Shown: one piece after another, positions 32,601 through 44,600 of the stretch
Numbering within the stretch: the first letter of the stretch is position 1
Layout: the number at the start of each line of letters is the position of its first letter
DNA from: Alligator mississippiensis
Taxonomy: Eukaryota > Chordata > Crocodylia > Alligatoridae
Assembly (NCBI RefSeq): GCF_030867095.1
Contig: NC_081828.1
Coordinates: 1,441,001 to 1,505,000 of the forward strand
DNA length: 64,000 nucleotides
Direction of reading: 5' to 3'
The notes under the pieces: generated by a model
Databases searched by the model: none
Told to the model about the DNA's origin: nothing
The model's input: the letters and a program-made list of their open reading frames with translations, nothing else
Program-made: the position numbers and the translations under genes

Positions 32601-35600
32601 TTTGCAGGCCGGATCTTCAGACTGGGACAGTGTGACTTGGGAAGGACGTAGGCACCAGGGTGCACAAATGACTCTACGTGAAAGGGCTGATGGGGTTCTT
32701 GGATGTAAAAACTTGGGGGTGGGTCATGGTGTTGGCAGGACCAGCCCGGGAGCCCTGTGCCCAGTTCTGGTGTCTGCATTTGACTGAGTGTTGGAGAAAG
32801 GGCAAGGGAGCAGGATGTCCATGATACAGGGGGAGTCACAAGAATTGCTTTAGGGGGAGGAGGACATTTCTGATAGCGAGAGACAGAAAGCAAATGAGCT
32901 GTGACTTGACTGTAGCCTGTGCGTGCTTTCCTGGGGAAGGAGGACTGCAGTTCTCCCGGAGGGGGGCAGTGGAGCAGTGGCTGGAAGCTGAAGCCAGGCT
33001 GTTTCCAGCAGTGACAGGGTCTGAAGTACCCAGCCAGTGGGTGGCTTTGCGAGCTCTTGGTGTCTCCTGGTCCAGACCAGCTGCCGCTGTGGAACACAGG
33101 TCTTAGCCAAACAAGTGGCTTTGCTCACTAGGGATAGCTGGCTGCTTGTGGCAGGAGAGCCTTTCTGGGGGTGGGAGCAGCACAGAAATCAAGGCCACAA
33201 GCACACACTGGTCCGTCCTGGCTGGTCTGACTGGGACCTTCTGTTTCAGAAAAAGTCCAAGAAGTCCTCGGAGACGCTGACGTTCAAGCGCCCGGAGGGC
33301 ATGCACCGGGAGGTCTACGCGCTTCTCTACTCTGACAAGAAGTGAGGACTCTGGGGGCATCTGGAGGGGTGTGTGGCGGGGGACCTGGCACCAGCTTCTG
33401 TTGCCCAGGCTGCAGCCTTTCTGTCCTCCCATGTTCAATGCCCCTGGGGGTGTGGGGAAGTTTAACATCTTCCTTCACTCCCACAAGTGTGTCACACAGT
33501 TTGCTCTGGGGTCTGTTGCACTGTCCTCTCCCCAGGCAGCCCCTTTTGTCAGACATGGCTGAGCCATTCACTCATCTCCTAGAATGTGCGTAGGACCTTG
33601 CAGTGATTCAGGATAGACCTGCTTGGGTTGGCCCTCTTCTCTGCCTTGGGGTCAGGCCCCTGGAGCCTGTCAGTGCTGGCTCTGGGCCAGTTCAAGGCTG
33701 GAGCTGTCATGTGGCCTAAAGCCCCCCCTCAGAGCTGAGCGTGATGTTGCAGATCTAGGGCAGGGTGTGACCTGGTGCCCTTCATGTGCTGCCCAGCTGG
33801 GAGTGTGGCACCTCTCCAGCCAAGCTCAGTGCAGACTGCTATTCCTGTTGGCCTGAACCTTCCCCCTCACCTCCTTTGCAGGGATGCACCCCCACTGCTG
33901 CCCAGTGACACGACCCAGGGCTACCGCACCGTCAAGGCCAAGCTGGGCTCCAAGAAAGTGCGGCCCTGGAAGTGGATGCCCTTCACCAACCCGGCCAGGA
34001 AGGACGGAGCCATGTTCTACCACTGGCGGAGGGCAGCGGAGGAGGGCAAGGACTACCCCTTCGCCCGCTTCAATAAGGTGAGGTGAGGTGTGGTGGGCAG
34101 TGTCTGTGTCTATGCACTGAGTGGAGCAAGATGTGGCTAGTGACTGCCAGGGGCCCCCTGTGCTCTGGAGTGTGTGGGGAGATGGGGCTGACCAGTGAGC
34201 TCTGCTGGCTCGAGGCAGGTAGTGGAGCGGGAGCTCTCATGTTCTGAATGGCAGCTGAGGTTATAGCCCATGTCAACCTGGGTGGGCTGTGGGGCGCATT
34301 TTAGGACCTGGCCAGACTGCAGCCCTGGCAATTTCCCTTGCCTTGCGGTCCCTGCTGTGGTCCGGTGCTGGGCAGTTCAGCATGCTCTGCTTCCTGGTGT
34401 AGACTCTGTGGATCTGCTGATAAGCATAGTTCAGAAGGGGGCACCTGGCAGCACCGTGGAGAAGGACTGGGAGTCTTGGTAGACCACTGCACAGTGTGAT
34501 GTGACTGCACGAAAGGCCAATGTGATTTTGGGCTGCATAAATAGGAGCATGAGGTGTGAGACACAGGAGGTGATGGTGCCTCACTGCTTGGCATTGCTAA
34601 GGTCTCATCTGGATACTGTGCCATTTTGGGCTCCACATTTTAAAAAGGATGTGTTGAAGTTAGAGAGGGTCCAGAGGCAGCAGCAAAGATAATCAAGGGC
34701 TTGGAAGGCAAGTCAGACGAGAGGCTGAAGGAGCTGGGCACGTTCAGCTTGTGGAAAAGGTGCTTAAGAGTGGACATGACAGCAGGCTGCAAATACTTGA
34801 CAGGCTGCTATAAAGAGGTAAGCACCTTTTCTTTCCTGTTGCAGAAGAGGATGCAGACCAATGGCTTGAAGCTGCAGCAAAGCAGATTTAGATTGGCTAG
34901 CAGGAAACACTTCACTGCCAGAGCAGGGAGGCAGTGGGGTAGACACTCAGGGAAGGTATGGGATCTCCATCATTGGAGGTGTTCAAGAAGAGGCTGGACA
35001 AGCACTGGTCAGGGATGATCTTGACGTAGCTAGGCCTGTGCTCTACTGTGAGTATTTCCCAGGCTTCTGGGCTTTGCTGGTTGGTGTCAGGAAGGAATTT
35101 TACTCCCTGGTCAGATTGGTACAACCTAGGGATGGGGGTTTGCCCTCCTCTAATGGGGCATGGCTTCTGCCTGGGGTCTCTCAAGTGTATATTAACATCC
35201 TTCGCAGGACACTGGCTGCCACGGTCCCCTTGCTTTTCCTGGGGCAGGCATGATGCCTGGGGCTGTCAGGGGTGACTGCAGTTTTGTTTTGACTTGGACC
35301 ATGAGTTTGTCTGGCCTGGTTTGCATGGGGCTGATCCTGCCTTGGGCAGGATTTGGACTAGATGTGACCTCTGCAGTTCCCTGCCAGCCCCACTGCTCCG
35401 TGATTCTAGAATTGTAAGTTTGTCAAGTATATAACGTAGGAGAGACTGGAGGTCACAGGCACAGGGCATCTGAGCCACCTCCTGCCCAGGGGCACGTTTG
35501 AGGTAGGCTTTAGTGGACCATCAGGTCTGGTCCGTGGGCTCCTCACTAGGATGTTGTGTGCTGGCTCATGCTGTTCTGGCTGTCCGTCCTCACCTCTCCC

Positions 35601-38600
35601 AGAGCTGATTGCCTTCTTTCTTCCTGTCCCCTCTCACCTCTGCCTCTTGCAGATCTGCCTCTTCCCCGACTGTGGCATCTTGTTCAAGTCCATGTCTCTA
35701 CCCTGCAGAGCCCCTGTTTCTCAGCCTAGTGAGTCCGAGTCCTCCCCACAGCTGCTGCCAGTCTCCGCTCCTCCTACCTGGTTCCTCATGCCATTGGTCT
35801 CTGTCCCCTAGGCTCCCCCTACCCCAGAGCTGCAGTTGCAGGGAAAACACTGCTGAGCTCTGGGATGAATCATGCTCTGTCTGGTGGGGTCTCAGGAGAC
35901 TTTAGCTGATAAAACTCCCAAGAAGTTGCTACTGAGCAGGTGCAAGCTGTGATTTGCCAGAGGCTTAAACCCAGCCAGGGGTGGGTTTTCCCAGGAGCAG
36001 CAAAAGGCCTCTCCCTGACAGGTGGAACCTCCTCTCCTTCAACATCACGTCTTGCCCCAACCACGGGGAGCCTACAGCTGCTCCAGAAAGAGATGGTTGA
36101 AGTTCTCAGAGGTGACTGAGATGAGAACAGTGTGAGGGGAAAACCCAAGGCAGCTCCAGTATCTGGGCTGGAATTGGTGATCTAGCCAACATCAAGTGCC
36201 TTGTGTGGAAGACTTCAGCCCAAGCCATGTCAATTTTGGACAATTTGTAAGCAGCTGAACACAAGCTCCCGTGACATGCGGGGCCTGTGTAGCCCTGGTG
36301 ATTTGTGGTACTGCACTGATGGCCCAGTGAAACCTGCTGGAAGCTAGCCTGAGGGACAGGCACTTCTTGTAACGCTGTCTGTTACCTGTCCCTATGAGAC
36401 CCACTGCAGGAGACCTGCCGTGGTTTTACTGCTGCTGTGGCCTGCATCGGGATGGCACTGCACAGCTGCTGCGCTATAAATGCCTGGCTGCAATTTGGAG
36501 TCTGTGAAACATGCTCATTGCAGCTCCTAGGATTCCGGAGCCCAGCTGTGAAACCCCATGGGTTAAAGCCCTCATGGAGCAGCCCAGAGGAAGGCTCTGG
36601 GGAGAGGCTTCCTTCCAGGTAGTTCTTCCACCCCCTTGCAGATGCCAGAGAGTAAATGCAGGTCTTGCTGTGAAAGCAGGAGCAGTGGGTGACACAGATC
36701 CGTAGGACTTAGGTATGGAAGGGCCGTCCTGGCCACTGAGTCCAGCCCCTTGCCCCTTCAGGCAGCCACTGAGTGTCCAGTGAGAGCATCAGACCCAGCC
36801 ATGCCGATCTATGGACTCGCAGAGCGTGGGTGCCCATGGACTCTGGCTCTTGCTTCAGTGCTGTCTGAAGGATGCCGTTCCTCCCCAGACATGAGCTGGG
36901 CTTTGTAGCTGGGTAGCTCTGTTGTAGATTGTGCCTGGAAATCCCATTCAAGCTAAGGTGATGTGTTGAGTATGGGTGTAACGTACCTCCTGTCAGGAGC
37001 CCCGCTGTGGAGATAGGCATCTACACTGCATGGACTCCCTGGCTTGCAGTCAGCTAGATGAGATGAAACAAGTGCAAAGCCCTGCATTTGACAGAATAAC
37101 TGCATGTACAAATCCAGACTGGGGAATGACTGGCTGGGCTGCAGGACTGCAGATGGATCTGGGGTTATAGGGAATTATAAACTGAATAGGAGCCAGCAGT
37201 ATGCTCTTGTTGCAAGAGGCCAATGGCATCCTGGGTTGTATGAACAGGAGGATCACTTGCAAATCAAGGGCAGTTATTTTTCCACTCTGCTCAGGACTGG
37301 CGAGGCCTCCCCTGGAGCCCTGTGTCCAGGTTTGGGCCCTGCACTTCAAGGATGTTGGGCACGGAGCAACAACAATGATTAGGGGCCTGGGGGCCAAGAC
37401 TGATGAGGAAGTGCTGGAAGAGCTTGACTTATTTAGTCTGGAGAAGAGAAGACTGAGGGCGGTCTTCAGATCCCTGAAGGGCAATGGTAGAGAGGCTGGA
37501 GATGGGCTTTTCTCTGTGGCTGCAGGGGACAGGACTAGGAGCAATGGCCTCAAGCTGCAGCAGGAGAAACTGAGGCTGGAAATGAGGAAGGACTTCCTGA
37601 CTCTGAGGGTGGTCAAGCGCTGGAACAGGCTGCTCAGAGAAGTGGTGGACTCTCCATCCCTGGAAGTTTTCCAACGCAGGTTGGACAGAGACTTCCTGGG
37701 ACGGCTTAGTCAGGGCTGATCTTGCCAACTTAGTTGTGGCCTGAGATCTCATGGTGGCCAGAGGAAACGCCACATAGACATGTTGAAGCCAGACCTCAAG
37801 ACAACAGCTGCTGACATCAAGAGCTGGGAGGAGCTGCTTGCTAACCAACTCCAGTTGCAGCACAACCTCAGCCAAGCGGCTGCCCATTTGGAGGGAAAGC
37901 GCCTTGCCTTGGAAGCAGGGAAGAGAAAGCAGAGGAAGGAAAAAGAGAGGAATCCTAGGCTGCAGGCTGCTCTCCCCTGTGGAAAGACCTGCATCTTCTC
38001 TGGTCAGATCTGTGGCTCAAGGATTGAGCTCTTCAGTCACTTAAAGACCCATCAGTGAGCCCTGGTAGAGATCATCCTCGAATAGAGGGGTTGCCCACGA
38101 TGGCCACTGGCTCCCTGCAGTCAGCTATCCAGCTCTTGTCGAGTCTCACCTGGGACATGAGGAGCCTGAGATATGTGGCAGGTGGGCTGGGCATTGTCAG
38201 CACATGGAGTACCTAGTAATCAAACCTAACTGTGGTCTGGCTCTCTGAGGGAGGCAGACAGCCCTGGGGTAGGACTCCAGCTGTGGGTGATGAGCTGGGA
38301 GTTAAAAGCCCAAGGGGAGAGAGAACAAGCAGCTGGAGTAGGGAAGGAGCCACTTGCTGGCCAGGAGCAGACTGAAACCCAGAGGAGCTTGCCTCCAGGA
38401 AGGGCCTGAGCTAAAGGGCCCTCTGCCACTGCCTGCGGAGAGGCAAAAGGTTTGCTTTACTCTTTTGTGTGGTTGGTTGGACCAAGGATTAGTGAACGGT
38501 TTGTTTTGCAAGGACTGGCTAAGAGGCTCCCAAGGGAGCAGAGCCAGATAGGCCTTCAGGCACCCAGTCCTACTCCCGGGCTATTTTTCAGACTTTCAGA

Positions 38601-41600
38601 AGGACTTGTAAAGGGGCGGAGGTGTTGGCACAGCACCAGGCACCCAACCCACTCGCGCCAACCATTTTTGTTTTGTTTTATTTTTTGAGCCTCCCTCAGA
38701 GGTGCTGGGTGCAGCCCGGACTAGGGGCGGGGACTGGGCTGGATGAACCCTGCAGGGTTCTGGCTAGAGGGTCTTGCCCCTTTGCTTAGGCTCAGACCCA
38801 TGTTGCATTGGAGGCAGGAAGGGATTTCCCCCTGGTCAGATTACTATGGACTGGGGGAGTGGATTTGCCTTCTAGTTTGGGCATGGCCTCTGCCTGGGGT
38901 GTCTCAAGCATATATGAACCCCCTCTGCAGCAGCAGGATGCTAGCAGCTGCAGCCCCCCTGCTTTCCCTGGGGCAGGAGTGATAGCTAGGGCTGTGTCAA
39001 GGCTGACTTGTAAACTGGAAAGGGCAGTTACGACAGGAGAGAGCTCTAGGGGTTGCGAGGTTCCCCAGGAGGAAGGAGACCAACCAGCCCCATGTGAGTC
39101 CAGCTGCCCCTGTTATGGCCAATGCATCGGCACCATCGAGCCAGCACTGGGAGCAGAGGCGGCTGCCTGCTGCATGCTGGCCTTTGCCTGGTGGGAATCA
39201 CCAGCCAGCAAGGCCTGGCAGCTCATGCTGCTCTAGGCCTACGGCCACAGAACATGAGGTCAGTGGAAAGCCCAGGGGATTCAGTGGAGGTCGCTGCTGC
39301 CTCACTGGCACCTGCCAAGTGCCTTGAACACCTTTCCTGCAGTGTTTGAGCACTGTGCCATCTCTTCCGCATGCATCACACTTATAGGCTTGGCAGTGCT
39401 ACACTTGCTAGCACCATGGCCAAAAGAGACTTGGGGGTTGTGATTGAGCCAATTCCCCAGCCATTGGACTGTGGTATAGCTGAGACCACAGTTGGCCAGT
39501 TTTTCCATGAGGAGATCATGGGACACCAGATCGAAGGCTTTTTTAAAGTTCAGATGTATGATGTCAACCTCTGCTCCCTTGTCCAGGTGATGTGTCACCT
39601 GGTCATAGAAGGAGATGAGATTGGTCAGGCAAGACCTACCCGCGACAAACCCGTGCTGGCTGTCCCTCAGGATGTTGCCCTCAGCCAGCTTATCCAGAAG
39701 GGTCTCTCTGATAATTTTCTTCAGGATCTTACCAGGGATTGAGGTCAAGCTGATTGGCTTGTAATTCCTGGGATCTATTTTCTACCCTTTCTTAAAAATG
39801 GGTACCACATTGGCCTTCTTCCAGTCTTCAGGTACTTCACCCAAGCGCCCCGAGTTTTTGAATATTTTTGCCAGTGGCTGGGCTATGACACCTGCCAGCT
39901 CCCTGAGTACTCTAGGGTGTAATCTGTTAGGACCAGCTGACTTGAAGATGTCCAGCCTCTCAAGGTGATCTTTTACAAGGTCTGCACCAATGCTGGCTAT
40001 AAATACGTCCTCATCCTGGCCGTCCCGCATCATGCTAAGCAAGGCGGTCCCTTTGGGCTGATGAAAGATTGATGGGAAATGCCCATTAAGCAGCATGGCT
40101 TTTTCCAGGGTGTCGGTTATCAGTTGTCCCATTTGGTTCAGCAGGGGTCCAGTGTTATCCTTACTTTTTTCCGACTCCCTACATATCTGAAAAAGGACTT
40201 TTTATTTTCCTTGATATGTGAAGCCAGATGGAATTCGGTTGTAGCCTTGGTTGTGGGGCTTGAAATGTGCTTCTGGACTGCCTGGAGGTGGGCAATGCAG
40301 TGCACACTGCGCTGGGGCTCTGCAGAGTGGGAAGTCTCCTTGAGTGAGGGCAGCTCGGGTGCCCAGCCCCACTGGTGCTTCTGCATGTGTCTCTTGTGGG
40401 GGTAGGAAGCTGATGCCAGGTGTGGCAGCAGGGCATGATAAGGTAGGGTGGGTGTTGGAGCCTGAAGCAGGCTGTGCCCTGGCAGTGCAGAGGGCAGTCT
40501 CCTCATGTCCCTGGCATCAGCAAGGCTTCCCCTCCACCAGGTACTCTTCTGCTCCGTGGGCACCAGGGAGACGCTGGGGTTGGAAGGGTCCATCGTGGCA
40601 TCCTGGGGAGATGCCACCCATGGGAAAGCCAGGGAAAGCTCTGCATCTGCTGCTGCCCTCGGGATTTGTGTTTCTGGCTCTCGCCCACTCCCCCACCCAC
40701 GGATGAGGGGGAAGGGCTCCCGCAGGACGCCTGTCGTGAGCTGCCCATCGCTCTGTCCCTGTGCAGACGGTGCAGGTGCCTGTGTACTCGGAGCAGGAGT
40801 ACCAGCTGTACCTGCATGATGACGCCTGGACCAAGGCCGAGACTGACCACCTCTTTGACCTGGCTCGTCGCTTCGACCTGCGCTTCGTCGTCATCCACGA
40901 CCGCTACGACCACCAGCAGTTCAAGGTGAGCACTGGTGTGGGGTGGGGGCTGGGCCTGCCACGTTGCCAGGAGCCGGGAACCCTCCAGATCACCTTTGTG
41001 AGGAGGGAATGCAGAAGCCCGGCAGCTGGGCACGTGGTTCTTGCTGCTCACTTTATTCATGATTAAACCCACACGTGTGTGGGGTCTCTGTTGCATGTCC
41101 TGGTGTGTCCTTGCTGGGATTGCAACTGCCAGGTGCCAGGAAGGAGGCAGCGTACCGGTAGTTAGAGGGCTGGACTTGGGTGCCAGGACTCCTGGGTTCC
41201 TGGCCAAGGGAGAGAGTGTTGCCCAGCAGTCACTGGAGAGCTGAACTCCCACGTGGTTTCCCCATGCTGCGTCCCACTGCCTGACCTGCGAGTCTGTTAC
41301 CCCTGTGGCGTAAGGGGCAAGTCGCAGGCTGGGGGTAGAACCCAGGAGTCCTCACCTGGTCAGGCAAGACAGGAGTAGAACACCTGCTTGGTGTTGGCTC
41401 AGGATGGGACAAGGCCATGCTGATTTTTGGGGATAACGGAGGCCCCTGAGGGGGCAGCTGAGGCACAGAGCAGGGCAGGCAGTACCAGGCTTACAGTGGC
41501 TGTCAGGGATAGGCTCCAGGTCAGCGCTCTCTCCCCCAGCCCTGGCCTAACAGCACGGGGGCAACCAGCAGCGGGGAGCCGCTGTCCTTAGCAGGCAGCT

Positions 41601-44600
41601 TTCTCAGGCCCTGCCATTCTGGCTCCCTTCCCCTCCTGCCATCTCCCAGGCTGCCCCTCTGTCCACTGTCCTGCACTGTCAGGCACGAGCCTCTGCTGCC
41701 CATTTCCTTTGGCCCCTTGGTGATGTTGCCCCCCCAACCCCCACGCTCCCCAGAAGCGGTCGGTGGAAGACCTAAAGGAGCGGTACTACCACATCTGTGC
41801 CAAGCTGGCCAACGTGCGCGCTGCCCCGGGCACCGACTTGAAGATCCCTGTGTTTGATGCCGGCCACGAGCGGCGCAGGAAGGAGCAGCTGGAGCGGCTC
41901 TACAACAGGACGCCAGAGCAGGTAGCACGGGGGGGGGGGGTGAGCGGTTATGAGAGCGGGAGGTGAGTCACAGTGGATGTGGCCGTCAGCAGGGAAGGTG
42001 CAGGGCATGACACCGCTGCTCTCAAGGCACTCTTGCCATTGTGGAGGGGCTGAGGCCAGCACCGGGCGAGCTTGCTGCAGCAGGGTGTGGGGCGAGAGGA
42101 GCTGGGTGAAGTCCTTGGGCAGCTGCCTGACTCCTCACAGGTGGCACAGCCAGAGCTGCTGCTTCCAGGGAGTGGTGGGAAGCCCAGCAGTGGCACCAGC
42201 CCTGGAACAGGTGGCTCCCCAAGCGCTGGGGCCAGGGCTGGGGCCACCTGTGTGAATCCCCTGACATCCCCCCAGGGCTCTAGGCCAGCCTTTTTGGCTC
42301 CACACCCTCCCCATGGGCCCCTCTGACCCCCTTCCCCTGCCTCATCTACTGCTCTGCATTCCGCTCCCTGCCTGATCTGCTCTGCCTTCAAGCAGGAAGC
42401 GCAGAGTAGGGACCAGATCTGCTGCCCTGCGTTCTGCTCCCTGTCCTGTCTCCTGCTCTGCTGCTTGTCCCCTCCTTGACCTGCCACATGCCACACACAA
42501 GGGCTCCCTGTGCCACTTGGCACCCATGCCAGAGGCTGACCCTCCTCGCCATAGGTTGTGCTTTCTCCTTCCCTCCCTTTGGCTGCATCAGTCCAGCAGG
42601 GAGTGCCTGCACATGACCCTGCCCCAGGTGCTCGGGAGTGAGCTGAGGTCTGGCCCAGGGATACCGGAGACTGGAGTGTTGCATGTGAAGCTCAGACTCT
42701 GGCTGCAGCTGAGCGGCAGGAGGGTCCATCCACTTGTGTACAAGGGGCTGCTCAGATGGTTTCTCCGTGGTCCCTGGGAGCTTGGGGGCAGGGGACTTAA
42801 CAGGTGCTCTAGGACTTGCTCCTACCTCATTTTGTTGGCCTCACTGGATCTCCACAAACTTCATTGATGCTAGGGGTGTCTCCCATGAGTGCTGAGCATG
42901 GGCCAGGCTGTCCTGTCCCAGGGTGGAGAGTGCTGCCTTGCCAGTACCTGCATCTGCCTGGTGCCCCCAGTTTAGAGAACCCACCCAGTTTTGTTCCCTG
43001 CCTGAAAGAAGACCTGGGGAGTGCCAGGGGGTGGTTTGAACTCAGGTCTGGAGCCTCCCTGCTGCTGGCTTGGAGCTGCAATACCTGGGCTGGAGCCCAA
43101 GCCTTGTCCGTGGTCTCTTCCTCCCGCTAAGCCCAGTGATGCTCTCATGCAGCAGCAGGACCTGGCTCAGTCTGGGCCCTGCCACCGCCCAGTGACGGCA
43201 GGTGCAGACATTTCTGCTGGCTGCATTGGTCCCTTCTGCCCCTGTGGCCTCCCCACATGCCTCAGGCCACGCTGCTGCCAAACAGGTCCAGCCTGAGTGG
43301 GTTGGCAGAGAGAGCTGCTTCCACAGGGGCCCAAATCCTGTCCGCGGCACCAGGCATCGCTAGGTGGCCCCCTTGCACTGTCCTGCCCGTCTGTGGGGCT
43401 CAGCGCCCTCCCTGCTCTTGCCTGCAGGTGGCAGAGGAGGAGTACCTGATCCAGGAGCTCCGGAAAATCGAAGCCAGGAAGAAAGAGCGAGAGAAGAGAA
43501 CCCAAGACCTTCAGAAACTCATCACAGCAGCCGACACCACCACAGAGCAGCGGCGGGCCGAGCGCAAGGCACCCAAGAAGAAGCTGCCGCAGAAGAAGGA
43601 GACCGAGAAGCCTGTAACTAACTCTCTCTCCCCCACACCCCTTGCAGCCACACGGGGTCACACCGATTTCCTGCCACGTGCACCTGCCAGGGCAGTCCCG
43701 CAGGGCTGGGTCCCGGGCCTCCCTGGGGATGGGGAGGGGGTGTCTCCTTTGTCCCAAAGGTGGAGATGCCTTCAGTAGCATATTTGCAGGGACAGTGTGC
43801 TCTGGTGGTCAGGGGATCAAGAGCTTGGAGGAATTGGCCCACCTTTGGTATTCACCCACTCTGTGGTCATAGGCAGATGACTCCACCCCTTGGTGCCTCA
43901 GTTTCCCTATATGTGAATAGGGTGTGATGCTATGACTGCCCCTGTCCCTTGCTATGCTGCTGCGAAGGGCTGAGCATGGTTGACTTGGGCACAGCATCGC
44001 TGGTAACCGAGGCTTGTCAAACCGCAGGGTCACAAGGCCCCTGCCCCTCTGCGCTGAGACCAGGGGGTGCAGCCAGGGCCGGTTCTCATCTCATCAGCCA
44101 TGGAGGGTGGGGAGCGACTGGCTCTGGCAGCCTCTGGGTGCTGCTCCACAGACAGTGCCCAGCGCAGTGGCTCTTTTGTAGGCAATGGAGGGGAGGCCCA
44201 GAGCTGGAGTGTGCGTGGGTGGCTTCCCTGAGCAAGTGGCCAGTTGCACAGCACAGCTTGCCCCTGCTTATGGCAAAGCCCCTGGTGATGGCACAGAAGG
44301 AAGGTGAGGATGGGAAGTGGCATCTACAGGATGCTGAAGCTCAGCCTGTGCCCCGCGCAGGGCCTGCAGGCCGGCGTACGTGGGCGGCCAGTGCACCAGG
44401 CAGGTAGAGAGCAGTGTCTGTTGTTGCCGCAGCATCGTTTCAACCATGACAGAGTCCATTAGGAGTCAATTACCACCCGGAGCAGGGGAACGGTAAGGAC
44501 AAGATTGCATTTTAACTAAGAATCGGAATCAGGAGCTGCCTCCGCCTCGGCCCAACAAAGGGAAATCATTTACCGAGGAGTCAATTGAGGTTGAAGTGTT

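Larger units (their letters stand above)
29670..33249 (+). other. DMAP1: DMAP1 intron 2
   Basis: About 3.6 kb with GT-AG ends, mostly old LINE sequence, listed separately. No other gene seen. Confidence 0.85.
34078..40766 (+). other. DMAP1: DMAP1 intron 4
   Basis: About 6.7 kb, the second-largest intron. It is a LINE graveyard with elements in both orientations, listed separately. The rest (35420-36700, 38060-38690, 39010-39370) shows no gene. Confidence 0.85.

Noticed and set aside
37201-37719. A 172-codon open frame as a host gene
   Set aside because: It matches the CR1 reverse-transcriptase C-terminus, is 5'-truncated and has no promoter. Treated as a LINE fragment.
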